Notes: generated from the sequence alone by a model not told the origin. A DNA stretch of 64,000 nucleotides from Caenispirillum bisanense (GCF_900230255.1 NZ_OCNJ01000008.1:246461-310460); one strand, 5' to 3'. Numbered from the stretch's first letter, positions 37,653 to 46,829 are shown. Numbers and translations: made by a program.

Positions 37653-38207
37653 ATGCTGACCGAAATCACCGCCGACGGGTTCGGCGTCGACCTCGACATC
37701 GTCTACGCCACCGACCGCAACTTCACCGGCCGGCCCGTCTACGCCCGGCCGGCCTGCTTCCTCAACCCGGAAGCGGCGGACAAGCTGGCCAAGGCGCGCG
37801 ACCTCGCCGCCGCCGTCGGCCTGACCTTGCGCATCTTCGACGCCTTCCGTCCGGCCGAGGCGCAGTGGAAGCTGTGGCACCACACGCCCGACGCCACCTT
37901 CCTGGCCGACCCGCGCCGCGGCTCGCCCCATTCCATGGGGGCGGCGGTCGACCTGACGCTGCTCGACCGCGAGAGCGGGCAGGAACTGGACATGGGCACG
38001 GGCTTCGACGCCATGACGCCGCTGTCCTTCCACGCCAGCACCGAGGTTTCGACGGCGGCGCAGAAGAACCGCTTCACCCTGCTCGGCATCATGTCGGCGG
38101 CGGGCTTCGACTTCTATTCGGCGGAATGGTGGCATTACCAGCTGTTCAATGCCCGCGCCCGCTACCCCGTGCTGAGCGACGCCGCCGCCGGCACGCGGAT
38201 GATGTGA
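37653..38207 (+). CDS. ddpX: D-alanyl-D-alanine dipeptidase (VanX/DdpX family)
   Basis: This zinc peptidase cleaves D-Ala-D-Ala. The 184-residue protein has the family motifs DAFRPAEAQWKLW, the zinc-binding SPHSMGAAVDLTLLD (H and D ligands) and EWWHYQLF (catalytic Glu, third His ligand). There is no signal peptide, suggesting a cytosolic enzyme that recycles or catabolises cell-wall dipeptide. A GTG at 37635 overlapping the rutE stop would add six residues and would couple the two genes; the ATG at 37653 is the more usual N-terminus. tsaB follows one base after the stop. No vancomycin-resistance genes are near. Confidence 0.9.
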   Translation: MLTEITADGFGVDLDIVYATDRNFTGRPVYARPACFLNPEAADKLAKARDLAAAVGLTLRIFDAFRPAEAQWKLWHHTPDATFLADPRRGSPHSMGAAVDLTLLDRESGQELDMGTGFDAMTPLSFHASTEVSTAAQKNRFTLLGIMSAAGFDFYSAEWWHYQLFNARARYPVLSDAAAGTRMM

Positions 38208-38208
38208 C

Positions 38209-38889
38209 ATGCTGATCCTCGCCCTCGATACCGCCATGGCCGCCTGCGCGGTCTGCGTCTGGCGCGACGGCACCGTCCTCGCCGCCCGCCGCGACGCCAT
38301 GAGCCGCGGCCAGGCGGAGGCGCTGGTGCCCATGGTGCAGGCGGTGATGGCCGAGGCCGGGGTGGCGTGGGGCGATCTCGACCGCATCGCCGTCACCGTC
38401 GGGCCGGGCAGCTTCACCGGCCTGCGCGTCGGCCTGTCGACGGCGCGCGCGCTCGGTCTGGCGGCGGGGAAGCCGGTGGTCGGCGTGACGACGACCGAGG
38501 TGCTCGCCGCCGCCGTGCCGCCCGAGGTGCGCGCCGGGCGGCGGGTGCTGGCGGCGGTGGACAGCAAGCGGGCGGACCTGTTCCTGCAGTGGTTCGACGC
38601 CGACCTGGCGCCGCTCGGCCCGCCGCAGTCGGCGGAGCCCGAGGCGGTGCGCGCCGACCTCGCCGCCGCGCCGGCCGTGGTGACGGGCGACGCCGCCGAC
38701 CTGCTGGCGCCGCTGCCCGCCGGGGCGGAGGCCGTGGCGGCCGGGGCGCAGACGCCCGAGCCGGCGGTGCTGGCGGCCCTGGCGGCCGACCGGCCGCTGC
38801 CCGCGGCGCCGCCGCAGCCGCTCTACATCCGGCCGCCCGACGCGGCGCTGCCGGCCGGCGGTGGCCAGTTGCGGCCGTCGTCGCCATGA
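38209..38889 (+). CDS. tsaB: tRNA t6A-synthesis protein TsaB
   Basis: TsaB is the non-catalytic partner of TsaD in forming N6-threonylcarbamoyladenosine at tRNA position 37. The 226 residues begin MLILALDTAMAACAVCVW and contain the ASKHA-fold motif IAVTVGPGSFTGLRVGLSTA, the TsaB hallmark, and a late ALYIRPP-like PLYIRPPDA. Its stop overlaps the rimI start (ATGA), the usual pairing in proteobacteria. Confidence 0.95.
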   Translation: MLILALDTAMAACAVCVWRDGTVLAARRDAMSRGQAEALVPMVQAVMAEAGVAWGDLDRIAVTVGPGSFTGLRVGLSTARALGLAAGKPVVGVTTTEVLAAAVPPEVRAGRRVLAAVDSKRADLFLQWFDADLAPLGPPQSAEPEAVRADLAAAPAVVTGDAADLLAPLPAGAEAVAAGAQTPEPAVLAALAADRPLPAAPPQPLYIRPPDAALPAGGGQLRPSSP

Positions 38890-39365
38890 TGTCGGACAGC
38901 GTCGAGCTGGTGGGGGTCGGCGTCGCCCATGCGCGCGTGCTGGGCCAGCTGCACGCCGGCGCCTTCGGGCGCGACGAGGCCTGGGGCGAGGGCGACTTCG
39001 CCCGCCTGTTCGACACGCCCGGCACCTTCGGCTGGGTCGCCCAGGTGGGCACCGGCGAGGGGCCGCAGCCGGTGGCGCTGGTGGTCGCCCGCGCCGTCGC
39101 CGACGAATCCGAGATCCTGACCATCGGCACCCTGCCGACGGCGCGCGGCCGCGGCATCGCCCGCGCCCTGCTGCGCGCGGCGGCGGCGGAGGCGGCGACC
39201 CGCGGGGCCGAGCGCCTGTTCCTCGAGGTGGCGGTCGACAACGTCGCCGCCACCGCGCTGTACCGCGCCGCCGGCTTCGCCGAGGTGGGGCGCCGCAAGG
39301 CCTATTACCGCCGGCCCGACGGCGGGCGCGTCGACGCCCTCGTGATGGCGCGCGCCGTCCGCTGA
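38886..39365 (+). CDS. rimI: Ribosomal-protein-alanine N-acetyltransferase RimI
   Basis: RimI acetylates the N-terminal alanine of ribosomal protein S18 with acetyl-CoA. The 159-residue GNAT protein has the acetyl-CoA loop TARGRGIARALLRAA and the C-terminal VAVDNVAATALYRAAGFAEVGRR with YYRRPDG. The start overlaps the tsaB stop by four bases, and ATG codons occur in tandem at 38886 and 38889. The context with tsaB supports RimI over other GNAT proteins. Confidence 0.92.
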   Translation: MMSDSVELVGVGVAHARVLGQLHAGAFGRDEAWGEGDFARLFDTPGTFGWVAQVGTGEGPQPVALVVARAVADESEILTIGTLPTARGRGIARALLRAAAAEAATRGAERLFLEVAVDNVAATALYRAAGFAEVGRRKAYYRRPDGGRVDALVMARAVR

Positions 39366-39411
39366 CCCGGCGGGGCCGGGCGGTCTGCCCCGCGCCGGTC
39401 GCTGTGCCGTG

Positions 39412-39663
39412 TCAGCCGATCTTCTCGACCCGCAGGACGTGCACGCCCCCCTCGGATTCGCCCGGCGCCGGGCCGAGATCGAGGATGCGATGGCCCAGCT
39501 CGGTCAGGGACCGCGGCACGTTCCGCAAGGGTTCGTCGCCCTGCAGGCGGATCACCAGCACCTCTCCGGGTGCCATGCGCTCCACGGCCAGCTTGGCCTT
39601 CACGAATGTGATGGGGCAGACTTCTTGGGTAATATCCAGCTGGTGGTCTGATTTACTGGTCAC
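39412..39663 (-). CDS. tusA: TusA-family sulfurtransferase
   Basis: The 83-residue protein has the TusA fold and active site: LDITQEVCPITFVKAKLAV with the single catalytic Cys at residue 16, then APGEVLVIRLQGDEPLRNVP. TusA proteins carry persulfide sulfur to tRNA thiolation, molybdenum cofactor or other acceptors. The start is a GTG at 39663 after a GAGATGGGA ribosome-like site. It is divergent from mucR, a conserved neighbour in this class. Confidence 0.9.
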   Translation of the reverse strand: MTSKSDHQLDITQEVCPITFVKAKLAVERMAPGEVLVIRLQGDEPLRNVPRSLTELGHRILDLGPAPGESEGGVHVLRVEKIG

Positions 39664-39700
39664 CGCAGTATCCCATCTCTTGACGTTCTTTCGCGGAGCA

Positions 39701-39729
39701 TTGCCAAGCTCCGAAGCTTCAATTATATG
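39701..39729 (+). promoter_or_regulatory. Sigma-70-like promoter of mucR
   Basis: -35 TTGCCA (39701-39706) and -10 TATATG (39724-39729) are separated by 17 bases in an A+T-rich stretch. Transcription would start near 39736, about 30 bases before the mucR ATG. MucR/Ros proteins bind A+T-rich sites, so autoregulation here is plausible. Confidence 0.6.
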
Positions 39730-39765
39730 TGTCCAAGCCGTTCGAGAGAGAGGTATGGAACGCAA

Positions 39766-40182
39766 ATGAGCGATGCAATAACCGAGAAGGAACTGCTGGA
39801 ACTGACCTCGGACATCGTGGCCGCGCACGTCGGCAACAACACGGTGGCCATGGCCGACATCCCGCAGCTCATCAACGACATCCACCGCGCCCTGGCCGGC
39901 CTGGGCTCGGCCCCCGTGCCGACCGAGCGGCCGCAGCCTGCCGTTCCGGTGAAGAAGTCCGTGACCCCGGACTACATCATCTGCCTCGAGGACGGCAAGA
40001 AGCTGAAGATGCTCAAGCGCCACCTCAAGACGGCCTACAACATGTCGCCGGAAGAGTACCGCGAGCGCTGGGGCCTGCCCGCCGATTACCCCATGGTGGC
40101 GCCGAACTACGCCAAGCACCGCTCGTCCCTGGCCAAGAAGATCGGCCTCGGGACCAAGGCGCGTCGCCAGGGTGCCGCCTGA
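39766..40182 (+). CDS. mucR: MucR/Ros-family transcriptional regulator
   Basis: This H-NS-like regulator of surface polysaccharide and motility genes is specific to alphaproteobacteria. The 138 residues have an N-terminal oligomerisation part (LLELTSDIVAAHVGNNTV). The Ros-type DNA-binding domain follows (DYIICLEDGKKLKMLKRHL; MSPEEYRERWGLPADYPMV). Of the four zinc ligands of Ros, only one Cys and the first His are plainly kept; the second Cys is Asp and the last His position is not His. The ATG at 39766 starts MSDAITEKELLEL. A hairpin terminator follows. Confidence 0.93.
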   Translation: MSDAITEKELLELTSDIVAAHVGNNTVAMADIPQLINDIHRALAGLGSAPVPTERPQPAVPVKKSVTPDYIICLEDGKKLKMLKRHLKTAYNMSPEEYRERWGLPADYPMVAPNYAKHRSSLAKKIGLGTKARRQGAA

Positions 40183-40210
40183 TCCCGCGACCTCCGGTCA
40201 CGCCGATTCG

Positions 40211-40255
40211 AGGCGTCGTCGTCAGGGGGAATGACCCCAGGCGGCGACGCCTTTT
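40211..40255 (+). terminator. Intrinsic terminator of mucR
   Basis: AGGCGTCG (40211-40218) pairs with CGACGCCT (40245-40252), with a further inner stem (AGGGGGAATGACCCC region), followed by TTTT. It separates mucR from fur. Confidence 0.75.
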
Positions 40256-40327
40256 CATTTCCCGGTGGGCGGACTACACTCTGCCGCCAACCAGATGTTC
40301 AAGCAAAACCGGCGAGAGACGTTCCGT

Positions 40328-40756
40328 ATGACATCGCGCATCGAGCAGCGCTGCATCGAAAAAGGCATGAAGATGACCGACCAGCGGCGCGTGATCGCCC
40401 GCGTGCTGTCGGAGGCGACCGATCATCCGGACGTCGAAGAGGTCTACCGCCGCGCCACGGAGGAAGACCCGCGCATCTCCATCGCCACCGTCTACCGCAC
40501 GGTGCGGCTTCTGGAAGAGGCCGAGATCCTGGAGCGGCACGATTTCGGCGACGGCCGGGCGCGCTACGAGGAGGCGTCGGACGACCACCACGACCACCTC
40601 ATCGACATCAATACGGGCACGGTGATCGAGTTCCATTCCGAGGAAATCGAGCGCATCCAGCGCGAGGTCGCCCGCCAGCACGGCTTCCGGTTGGTGGGGC
40701 ATCGGCTGGAACTCTATGGCGTTCCCCTGAAGGACGATGATAAGAACGGCGCCTGA
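40328..40756 (+). CDS. fur: Fur-family metal-responsive regulator
   Basis: This 142-residue DNA-binding repressor uses Fe2+ or Mn2+. The winged helix (MKMTDQRRVIARVL; ISIATVYRTVRLLEEA) is followed by the metal site DDHHDHLIDINTGTVIEF. The HHDH motif is intact, but the CxxC zinc pair of E. coli Fur is absent (the INTG segment replaces it), as in the Fur/Mur group of alphaproteobacteria. Whether it answers to iron or manganese cannot be told. The ATG at 40328 is chosen for fit with the family N-terminus. It leads into olsB, 57 bases on. Confidence 0.92.
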   Translation: MTSRIEQRCIEKGMKMTDQRRVIARVLSEATDHPDVEEVYRRATEEDPRISIATVYRTVRLLEEAEILERHDFGDGRARYEEASDDHHDHLIDINTGTVIEFHSEEIERIQREVARQHGFRLVGHRLELYGVPLKDDDKNGA

Positions 40757-40813
40757 GACTGCGGGCACCGGCCGCCCGCGGGCGGCCCCGTCCAGCCACC
40801 ATCGGGAAGTTCC

Positions 40814-41608
40814 ATGACCTCTTTCGCAGCCCTGACCGCCGGCGACCACGAGATCCGCGTCGCCACCGACGATGCCGAGATCAGGGCGGCTCAGGCGCTC
40901 CGCTACCGCATCTTCTACGACGAGATGGGGGCGAAGCCGACGCCCGAGATGGCGGAGCTGAAGCGCGACTTCGACGAGTTCGACGCCCACTGCGACCACC
41001 TGCTGGTCATCGACCGCAGCCGCGGCTCCGGGCCGGAGGGTGTCATCGGCACCTACCGCCTCACCCGCCGCAGCCAGGCCGCCAAGGCGGGGCGGTTCTA
41101 TACCTCCGACGAATACGACATCTCGCCCATCGTGAACTACCCGGGCGAGGTGATGGAACTGGGCCGGTCGTGCGTCGACGCCGCCTACCGCAGCAAGTCG
41201 ACCATGCAGCTGCTGTGGCGCGGCATCGCCGCCTACGTGTTCCACCACGGCATCGACCTGATGTTCGGCTGCGCCTCGCTGCACGGCACCGACCCGGACA
41301 AGCTGGCGCTGCCGCTGTCCTACCTCCACCACAACCACCTGGCGCCGGAAGACCTGCGGCCAACGGCGCTGCCCGAGCGCTACACCGCCATGAACCTGAT
41401 GCCGGCCGACCAGATCGACGTGAAGCGCGCCCTGGTCAGCCTGCCGCCGCTCATGAAGGGCTACCTGCGGCTCGGCGGATTCGTGGGCGACGGCGCGGTG
41501 GTCGACCACCAGTTCAACACCACCGACGTCTGCATCATCGTCAAGACCGACCTCGTGGCGGACAAGTATTACAAGCACTACGACCGCACCGCCCGCGAGC
41601 AGGACTGA
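40814..41608 (+). CDS. olsB: L-ornithine N-alpha-acyltransferase OlsB
   Basis: OlsB joins a 3-hydroxyacyl chain from acyl-ACP to ornithine, the first step to phosphorus-free ornithine lipids. The 264-residue protein has the GNAT-like OlsB motifs LRYRIFYDEMGA, EVMELGRSCVDAAYRSK and GIDLMFGCASLHGTDPD. olsA follows 25 bases later, completing the pathway. In rhizobia these genes respond to phosphate limitation; no Pho box was recognised here. Confidence 0.93.
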   Translation: MTSFAALTAGDHEIRVATDDAEIRAAQALRYRIFYDEMGAKPTPEMAELKRDFDEFDAHCDHLLVIDRSRGSGPEGVIGTYRLTRRSQAAKAGRFYTSDEYDISPIVNYPGEVMELGRSCVDAAYRSKSTMQLLWRGIAAYVFHHGIDLMFGCASLHGTDPDKLALPLSYLHHNHLAPEDLRPTALPERYTAMNLMPADQIDVKRALVSLPPLMKGYLRLGGFVGDGAVVDHQFNTTDVCIIVKTDLVADKYYKHYDRTAREQD

Positions 41609-41633
41609 GCGGCGGCCGGGGCGGGGACGGACG

Positions 41634-42485
41634 ATGGGATCGCAGATCGGCGCCGCGGCGCGCCTCCTTCTCTTCGTCCTGTGGACGCTGCTGGTCATCC
41701 CGCCCTATGTGCTGACCATGGCGGTCGGCGGCCCCTTCCGCCGCTTCGCCCGGCTGTACTGGGCGGTGGTGGCGCGCATCACCAACACCCGCATCGTGGT
41801 GAAGGGCGCTCCGGCGACGGAACGGCCGCTGGTGATGGTGGCCAATCACACCAGCTACATGGACATCGTGGTGCTCGGCTCCATCGTCTGCGGCGCCTTC
41901 GTCGCCAAGTCGGAGGTGGCGAGCTGGCCCGGATTCGGCACCATCGCCAAGCTCGGCCGCACGGTCTTCGTCGACCGCAAGCGCACCGCCGCCGGTCGCC
42001 AGCGCGACGAACTGGTGCGCCGGCTGGTGAAGGACCGCGAGCCGCTCATCTTCTTCCCCGAGGGCACCTCCAACGACGGCAACCGCGTGCTGCCGTTCAA
42101 GACGACGCTGTTCAACGTGGCGGAAAAGCCCGTCGGCGGCGAAGTGGTGACGGTGCAGGCGGTGTCCATCGCCTATACCCGCGTCAACGGCCTGCCCATG
42201 GGCTGGGGCTGGCGGCCGTTCTATGCCTGGTACGGCGACATGGACCTGGCACCGCACCTGTGGACCCTGCTCGGCTTCGGCCGCTCGACGGTGGAGGTGG
42301 AATTCCACCCGCCGGTGCGCGCCGACCGCTTCGCCGGGCGCCGCGACATGGCGGTGTGGTGCGAGACGACGGTACGCAACGGCGTCGCCCGCGCCCTGTT
42401 CGGCCGCGACATCCCCGCCGACCCGCCCCTGCCGGAGCCGCAGCAGGTGGATGAGGCGAAGGTGGATGAGGCGAAGGCGGGGTGA
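41634..42485 (+). CDS. olsA: Lyso-ornithine-lipid / 1-acylglycerol-3-phosphate O-acyltransferase (OlsA/PlsC family)
   Basis: This membrane-bound acyltransferase adds the second fatty acid. The 283 residues have an N-terminal hydrophobic helix (LLLFVLWTLLVIPPYVL), the catalytic VANHTSYMDIVVL (HX4D), the FVDRKRTAAGR segment and the substrate motif FFPEGTSNDGNRVLPF. Placement directly after olsB argues for OlsA, although some members also make phosphatidic acid. A repeat cluster follows. Confidence 0.9.
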   Translation: MGSQIGAAARLLLFVLWTLLVIPPYVLTMAVGGPFRRFARLYWAVVARITNTRIVVKGAPATERPLVMVANHTSYMDIVVLGSIVCGAFVAKSEVASWPGFGTIAKLGRTVFVDRKRTAAGRQRDELVRRLVKDREPLIFFPEGTSNDGNRVLPFKTTLFNVAEKPVGGEVVTVQAVSIAYTRVNGLPMGWGWRPFYAWYGDMDLAPHLWTLLGFGRSTVEVEFHPPVRADRFAGRRDMAVWCETTVRNGVARALFGRDIPADPPLPEPQQVDEAKVDEAKAG

Positions 42486-42521
42486 GGGTCGGCCAGGTTA
42501 CCACGGCGGGCGCCGGTGGAG

Positions 42522-42697
42522 CCGTGGATGGCCGGATCAAGTCCGGCCATGACAATTTTCTAGGATTTTCAACCATTTGTCATGCCCGGCCTCCGAGCCG
42601 GGCATCCACGGCGTGCACCGCGCCGGCCGTGCATGGCGGCGTCACCACGGCGGCCGCCGGTGGCGCCGTGGATGGCCGGATCAAGTCCGGCCATGAC
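42522..42697. repeat. Second cluster of three palindromic REP-like units
   Basis: Units at 42522-42554, 42578-42610 (inverted) and 42666-42697 share the form CCGTGGATG-GCCGGA-TCAAG-TCCGGC-CATGACA. They are the same element as at 6351-6525. The first and third units are nearly identical over 30 bases. Confidence 0.8.
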
Positions 42698-42765
42698 TAT
42701 GGGGGTAAGGCGGGGAGCGCGCGACGCCCCTCCGCCCGTCCCCTTTCCCGTCGCTTAACTTGACT

Positions 42766-42796
42766 TTGACCCGCTGCCTGCTAACTCTCGTACTAT
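42766..42796 (+). promoter_or_regulatory. Candidate promoter of the miaB-phoH-ybeY-corC-lnt operon
   Basis: -35 TTGACC (42766-42771) and -10 TACTAT (42791-42796) have a 19-base spacer; an overlapping TTGACT lies at 42760. It is the only consensus-like pair in the gap. Confidence 0.45.
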
Positions 42797-42864
42797 GAAG
42801 CGGGGGAGCATGGGCGACGACGCCGCCCGATCGTGCAGCCAGCCGGAACGGTAAAAGCAAGTCC

Positions 42865-44268
42865 TTGAAAAAACACCTTTATATCAAGACCTACGGGTGT
42901 CAGATGAACGTCTACGACTCCGGTCGCATGGCGGATGTCCTGGCGCCCATCGGGTATGCCCCTGCCGAGGCGCCGGACGGCGCCGACATGGTCATCCTCA
43001 ACACCTGCCACATCCGCGAGAAGGCCGCCGAGAAGGTCTTCTCGGAACTCGGCCGCCTGCGCGTCCTGAAGGACGAGAAGCGCGCCGCCGGCGGTGACCT
43101 GCTCATCGCCGTGGCCGGCTGCGTCGCCCAGGCCGAGGGCGAGGAGATCCTGGCGCGCGCGCCTTTCGTGGACATCGTGCTCGGGCCGCAGGCCTACCAC
43201 AAGCTGCCGGAAATGGTCGCACAGGCCGAGCGCGCCGCCGCGACCGCCGCCGCCGAGGGCAAGCCCAAGGCCGGCCGCGGCATCCTCGACACCGACTTCC
43301 CGGCCGAGCCCAAGTTCGACTTCCTGCCGGCGCCGAGCGTCTCCGGCCCGGCCGCCTTCCTGTCCATCCAGGAAGGCTGCGACAAGTTCTGCACCTTCTG
43401 CGTCGTGCCCTATACCCGCGGCGCCGAATACTCGCGCCCGGTGGCGGCCATCGTCGCCGAAGCGCGCCAGATGGTGGCGGCGGGCGTGACCGAGATCACC
43501 CTGCTCGGCCAGAACGTCAACGCCTTCCACGGCGAGGGCGCCGACGGCACGGAATGGGGCCTCGGCCGCCTGTGCCGCGAACTGGGCGCCATCGACGGGC
43601 TGACGCGCATCCGCTACACCACCTCGCACCCGCGCGACGTGGACGACGACCTGGTGGCGGCGCACCGCGACGTGCCGGCGCTGATGCCGTTCATCCACCT
43701 GCCGGTGCAGTCGGGGTCGGACCGCATCCTGCGGGCCATGAACCGCGGCCACACCGCCGACCAGTACCGCACCATCGTCGACCGGCTGAAGGGCGCGCGC
43801 GACGACCTGGCGCTGTCGTCGGACTTCATCGTCGGCTTCCCCGGCGAGACCGACGCAGACTTCGCGGCGACGCTGAAGCTGGTGGAAGACGTCGGCTACA
43901 TCCAGGCCTACAGCTTCAAGTACAGCCCGCGGCCCGGCACGCCGGCCGCCGGCATGCCCAATCAGGTGCCGGAAGCGGTCAAGGACGAACGGCTGGCCGC
44001 CCTTCAGGCGTTGCTCAACAATCAGCAGGCGGCGTTCAACCAGTCCTGCATCGGCCGCGAGATGGACGTGCTGCTCGACCGCGAGGGCCGTCACGCCGGG
44101 CAGCTGCTCGGCCGCAGCCCGTACATGCAGCCGGTGCACGCGACGGCGCCTGCGGCGTTGTTCGGCCGCGTGGCCCGGCTGCGGATCGTTTCCGCCGGGC
44201 CGCTGAGCCTGGGTGGTGAGCTGGTGGCGGCGGACCCGCCTTCCTCGAGCGAAAGGGCTTGCGCGTGA
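42865..44268 (+). CDS. miaB: tRNA-2-methylthio-N6-dimethylallyladenosine synthase MiaB
   Basis: This radical SAM methylthiotransferase modifies adenosine 37 of tRNAs. The 467 residues carry the auxiliary-cluster cysteines Cys12 (KTYGCQMN), Cys48 (ILNTCHIR) and a third in AVAGCVAQ, the radical-SAM CxxxCxxC in [10 protein letters not shown], and a C-terminal TRAM domain. TTG at 42865 is the only start codon between the preceding in-frame stop and the family N-terminus ([11 protein letters not shown]), so an unusual TTG start is well supported. It is the first gene of a five-gene overlapping operon. Confidence 0.95.
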   Translation: MKKHLYIKTYGCQMNVYDSGRMADVLAPIGYAPAEAPDGADMVILNTCHIREKAAEKVFSELGRLRVLKDEKRAAGGDLLIAVAGCVAQAEGEEILARAPFVDIVLGPQAYHKLPEMVAQAERAAATAAAEGKPKAGRGILDTDFPAEPKFDFLPAPSVSGPAAFLSIQEGCDKFCTFCVVPYTRGAEYSRPVAAIVAEARQMVAAGVTEITLLGQNVNAFHGEGADGTEWGLGRLCRELGAIDGLTRIRYTTSHPRDVDDDLVAAHRDVPALMPFIHLPVQSGSDRILRAMNRGHTADQYRTIVDRLKGARDDLALSSDFIVGFPGETDADFAATLKLVEDVGYIQAYSFKYSPRPGTPAAGMPNQVPEAVKDERLAALQALLNNQQAAFNQSCIGREMDVLLDREGRHAGQLLGRSPYMQPVHATAPAALFGRVARLRIVSAGPLSLGGELVAADPPSSSERACA

Positions 44269-45278
44269 CAGATACGGCGACGACCCGCGACGACAGGACC
44301 GAGATTACCGTTCAGTTCGACGACAACGGGTTGCTCCAGGTCCTGTTCGGGCCGGCCAACGCCAATCTGGACCGCATCGAGGAGCGGCTCGAGGTCTCCC
44401 TCGCCGCCGTCGGCAATACCGTGGTCATCCGCGGCGGCCGGGTCGGCGCCGAGGAGGCGGCGGCGGCGCTCGACACCCTCTACCGCCATGCCCGCCAGGG
44501 CCGCGACATCACCCAGGGCGAGGTCGACGCGGTCATCCGCATGAAGGGCGAGCAGGTCACCGGCGAAGCCGGCGGCGAGGACCTGACCATCCGCACCCGC
44601 AAGCGCCACGTCATCCCGCGCTCCAAGACGCAGGCCGACTACGTGCGCGTCATGCGCGGCAACGAGCTGGTGTTCGGCATGGGCCCGGCCGGCACCGGCA
44701 AGACCTACATGGCCGTCGCCCAGGCGGTGTCCATGAAGATCGCCGGCAAGGTCGACCGCCTGATCCTGTCGCGCCCGGCCGTGGAGGCGGGCGAGCGCCT
44801 CGGCTTCCTGCCCGGCGACATGCGCGAGAAGATCGACCCCTACCTGCGGCCGCTCTACGACGCGCTCTACGACATGATGCCGGGCGACCAGGTCATCAAG
44901 GAACTGGAGGCCGGCACCATCGAGGTGGCGCCGCTCGCCTTCATGCGCGGCCGTACGCTGTCCAACGCCTTCATCATCCTGGACGAGGCGCAGAACACCA
45001 CGCCGACCCAGATGAAGATGTTCCTCACGCGCCTCGGCGAGAATTCGCGCATGGTCATCACCGGCGACCTGTCGCAGGTGGACCTGCCGCTCGGCGCCAA
45101 GTCGGGCCTGCGCGACGCGCTGGAAGTGCTGGACAGCCAGAAGGGCATCGGCTTCATCAACTTCACCCACCAGGACGTGGTGCGCCACGACCTGGTGACC
45201 CGCATCGTCACCGCCTACGACCAGCGCGACCGCGCCGGCGGGGCGCTGCCCACCCGTGACGCGGCGCCGCGCCGCTGA
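44265..45278 (+). CDS. phoH: PhoH-like ATPase
   Basis: The 337-residue cytosolic ATPase has an N-terminal KH-like region and the P-loop [14 protein letters not shown] near residue 148, Walker [11 protein letters not shown] and the sensor motif [12 protein letters not shown]. The class is linked to RNA metabolism, usually beside ybeY. GTG at 44265 lies seven bases after GAAAGGG and overlaps the miaB stop (GTGA); an earlier TTG is less likely. ybeY follows four bases after the stop. Confidence 0.94.
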   Translation: MTDTATTRDDRTEITVQFDDNGLLQVLFGPANANLDRIEERLEVSLAAVGNTVVIRGGRVGAEEAAAALDTLYRHARQGRDITQGEVDAVIRMKGEQVTGEAGGEDLTIRTRKRHVIPRSKTQADYVRVMRGNELVFGMGPAGTGKTYMAVAQAVSMKIAGKVDRLILSRPAVEAGERLGFLPGDMREKIDPYLRPLYDALYDMMPGDQVIKELEAGTIEVAPLAFMRGRTLSNAFIILDEAQNTTPTQMKMFLTRLGENSRMVITGDLSQVDLPLGAKSGLRDALEVLDSQKGIGFINFTHQDVVRHDLVTRIVTAYDQRDRAGGALPTRDAAPRR

Positions 45279-45282
45279 GACC

Positions 45283-45906
45283 ATGGCCGACCGCGACTCC
45301 GAAGACTTCGACCCGACCGACGCCGCCGACTTCGACGTCGACGGCATCCTGGCGGCGCCCGCCGTCGACGTGCTGGTGGAGGCCCCGCGCTGGGCCGAGC
45401 TGCTGCCCGACGCCGAGGCGCTGGTCGTCCGCGCCGCTCATGCCGCCTATGCGGCCGGGGCGCCGGACGCCTTCGAGCCGGAGCCGCCCGACCTGACCGA
45501 ACTGACCGTCGTATTGCACGACGACTCGGCGGTGCGGGCGCTCAACAAGCAGTACCGCCGCAAGGACCAGCCGACCAACGTGCTGTCCTTCGCGGCGCTG
45601 GAAGGCGACATGCCGCCCCTGCCCGAGGACGAGCCGGTGCCGCTCGGCGACGTCGTCCTGGCGCTGGAAACCTGCGAACGCGAGGCGCAGGCGGCGGGCA
45701 TTCCTTTCGAACACCATGTCTTCCATCTGGTGGTGCATGGCGTGTTGCATCTTCTCGGGTATGATCACGAGGACGACGGCGACGCCGACGAGATGGAAGC
45801 GATGGAGACGGCGGTGCTGGCGGCGGCCGGCATTCCCGACCCCTACGCCGCCGCCGGAGACAACGAGGAGGAGTCGGTGCCCCCGGCTCCCGAAAGCGAG
45901 AGATGA
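45283..45906 (+). CDS. ybeY: Endoribonuclease YbeY
   Basis: YbeY is a zinc-dependent RNase needed for 16S rRNA 3'-end maturation and ribosome quality control. The 207-residue protein has the catalytic zinc motif HGVLHLLGYDH near residue 152 and YRRKDQPTNVLSF near 90. It has an extended acidic N-terminus of about 25 residues (SEDFDPTDAADFD) and an acidic C-terminal tail, both longer than E. coli YbeY (155 residues). The corC start overlaps its stop by four bases. Confidence 0.95.
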   Translation: MADRDSEDFDPTDAADFDVDGILAAPAVDVLVEAPRWAELLPDAEALVVRAAHAAYAAGAPDAFEPEPPDLTELTVVLHDDSAVRALNKQYRRKDQPTNVLSFAALEGDMPPLPEDEPVPLGDVVLALETCEREAQAAGIPFEHHVFHLVVHGVLHLLGYDHEDDGDADEMEAMETAVLAAAGIPDPYAAAGDNEEESVPPAPESER

Positions 45907-46829
45907 ACGACCAGAGTTCCAGTAGCCAGCCCCGCGTGTACGGGGCCGAGCACGACAACGGCCTGCTCACCGGTGTCCGTCACTGGTTGAAGGGCCTGCG
46001 CCGCCGCAACGGCGGCGACCATTCCGTCCGCGAGACGCTGGAAGAGCTCATCGAAGAGCGGGAGCAGGACGAGCTTCCCATCGACGAGCACGAACAGGTC
46101 CTGCTGACCAACATCTTCCGGCTGCGCGACCTGACGGCCTACGACGTCATGATCCCGCGCGCCGACATCGTGGCGGTGGAGGTGGAAATGGCGCTGCGCG
46201 AGGTGACCGACATCCTCGCCCGTGTCGGTCATTCCCGCCTGCCGGTCTACCGCGAGACGCTCGACGACGTCATCGGCATGGTCCACATCAAGGACCTGGT
46301 GTCGGTGGTCGCCAAGGGCCGCACGGTGAACCTGCAGCACCTGGTGCGCCGGGTGCTGTTCGTCTCGCCGTCCATCCGCGTGCTCGACCTGCTGCTGGAG
46401 ATGCGGCTGAAGCGCACGCACATGGCGCTGGTGGTCGACGAATACGGCGGCATCGACGGCCTGCTGACCATCGAGGACGTGGTCGAGCAGATCGTCGGCG
46501 AGATCGAGGACGAGCACGACACCGAGACCGACCCCGAAATGGTCGAGATGGGCGACGGCACCGCGGTCGCCGACGCCCGCGTGTCGCTGGAGGACTTCGA
46601 GGAGCGCTACGGCGAGATCGTCAGCGAGGACGAGCGCGAGGAGATCGATACCCTCGGCGGCCTCGTGTTCCGCATCACCGGGCGCATCCCGGCGCGCGGC
46701 GAGCTGGTGCGCCACCCCGAGAGCGGCCTCGAGTTCGAGATCGTCGAAGCCGACCCGCGGCGTATCCGCCGCCTGCGCGTGCGCAATCTGCCGCCCCCCA
46801 TCGAACGGGCGGAGCGGCCGGAGGACTGA
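45903..46829 (+). CDS. corC: CorC/HlyC-family protein with CBS pair
   Basis: The 308-residue soluble protein has two CBS domains (about 70-195; VMIPRADIVAVEVEM, LPVYRETLDDVIGMVHIKD, ALVVDEYGGIDGLLTIEDV). A C-terminal CorC_HlyC transporter-associated domain follows (GGLVFRITGRIPARGE). The class is tied to magnesium/cobalt efflux, with adenosine nucleotides bound by the CBS pair. The membrane DUF21 domain of larger relatives is absent. Its stop and the lnt start share one base (TGATG). Confidence 0.92.
   Translation: MNDQSSSSQPRVYGAEHDNGLLTGVRHWLKGLRRRNGGDHSVRETLEELIEEREQDELPIDEHEQVLLTNIFRLRDLTAYDVMIPRADIVAVEVEMALREVTDILARVGHSRLPVYRETLDDVIGMVHIKDLVSVVAKGRTVNLQHLVRRVLFVSPSIRVLDLLLEMRLKRTHMALVVDEYGGIDGLLTIEDVVEQIVGEIEDEHDTETDPEMVEMGDGTAVADARVSLEDFEERYGEIVSEDEREEIDTLGGLVFRITGRIPARGELVRHPESGLEFEIVEADPRRIRRLRVRNLPPPIERAERPED

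Larger units (their letters stand above)
42486..42864. other. Non-coding gap between olsA and miaB
   Basis: 379 bases without a gene. The first two thirds hold three palindromic REP-like units (annotated separately). The last part carries a promoter candidate and the leader of miaB, ending in an A-rich stretch (GGTAAAAGCAAG) before the TTG start. Confidence 0.6.

Noticed and set aside
37653..38207. Vancomycin resistance (vanX)
   Set aside because: DdpX/VanX-type dipeptidases are common in proteobacteria, and no vanH or vanA partner is present.
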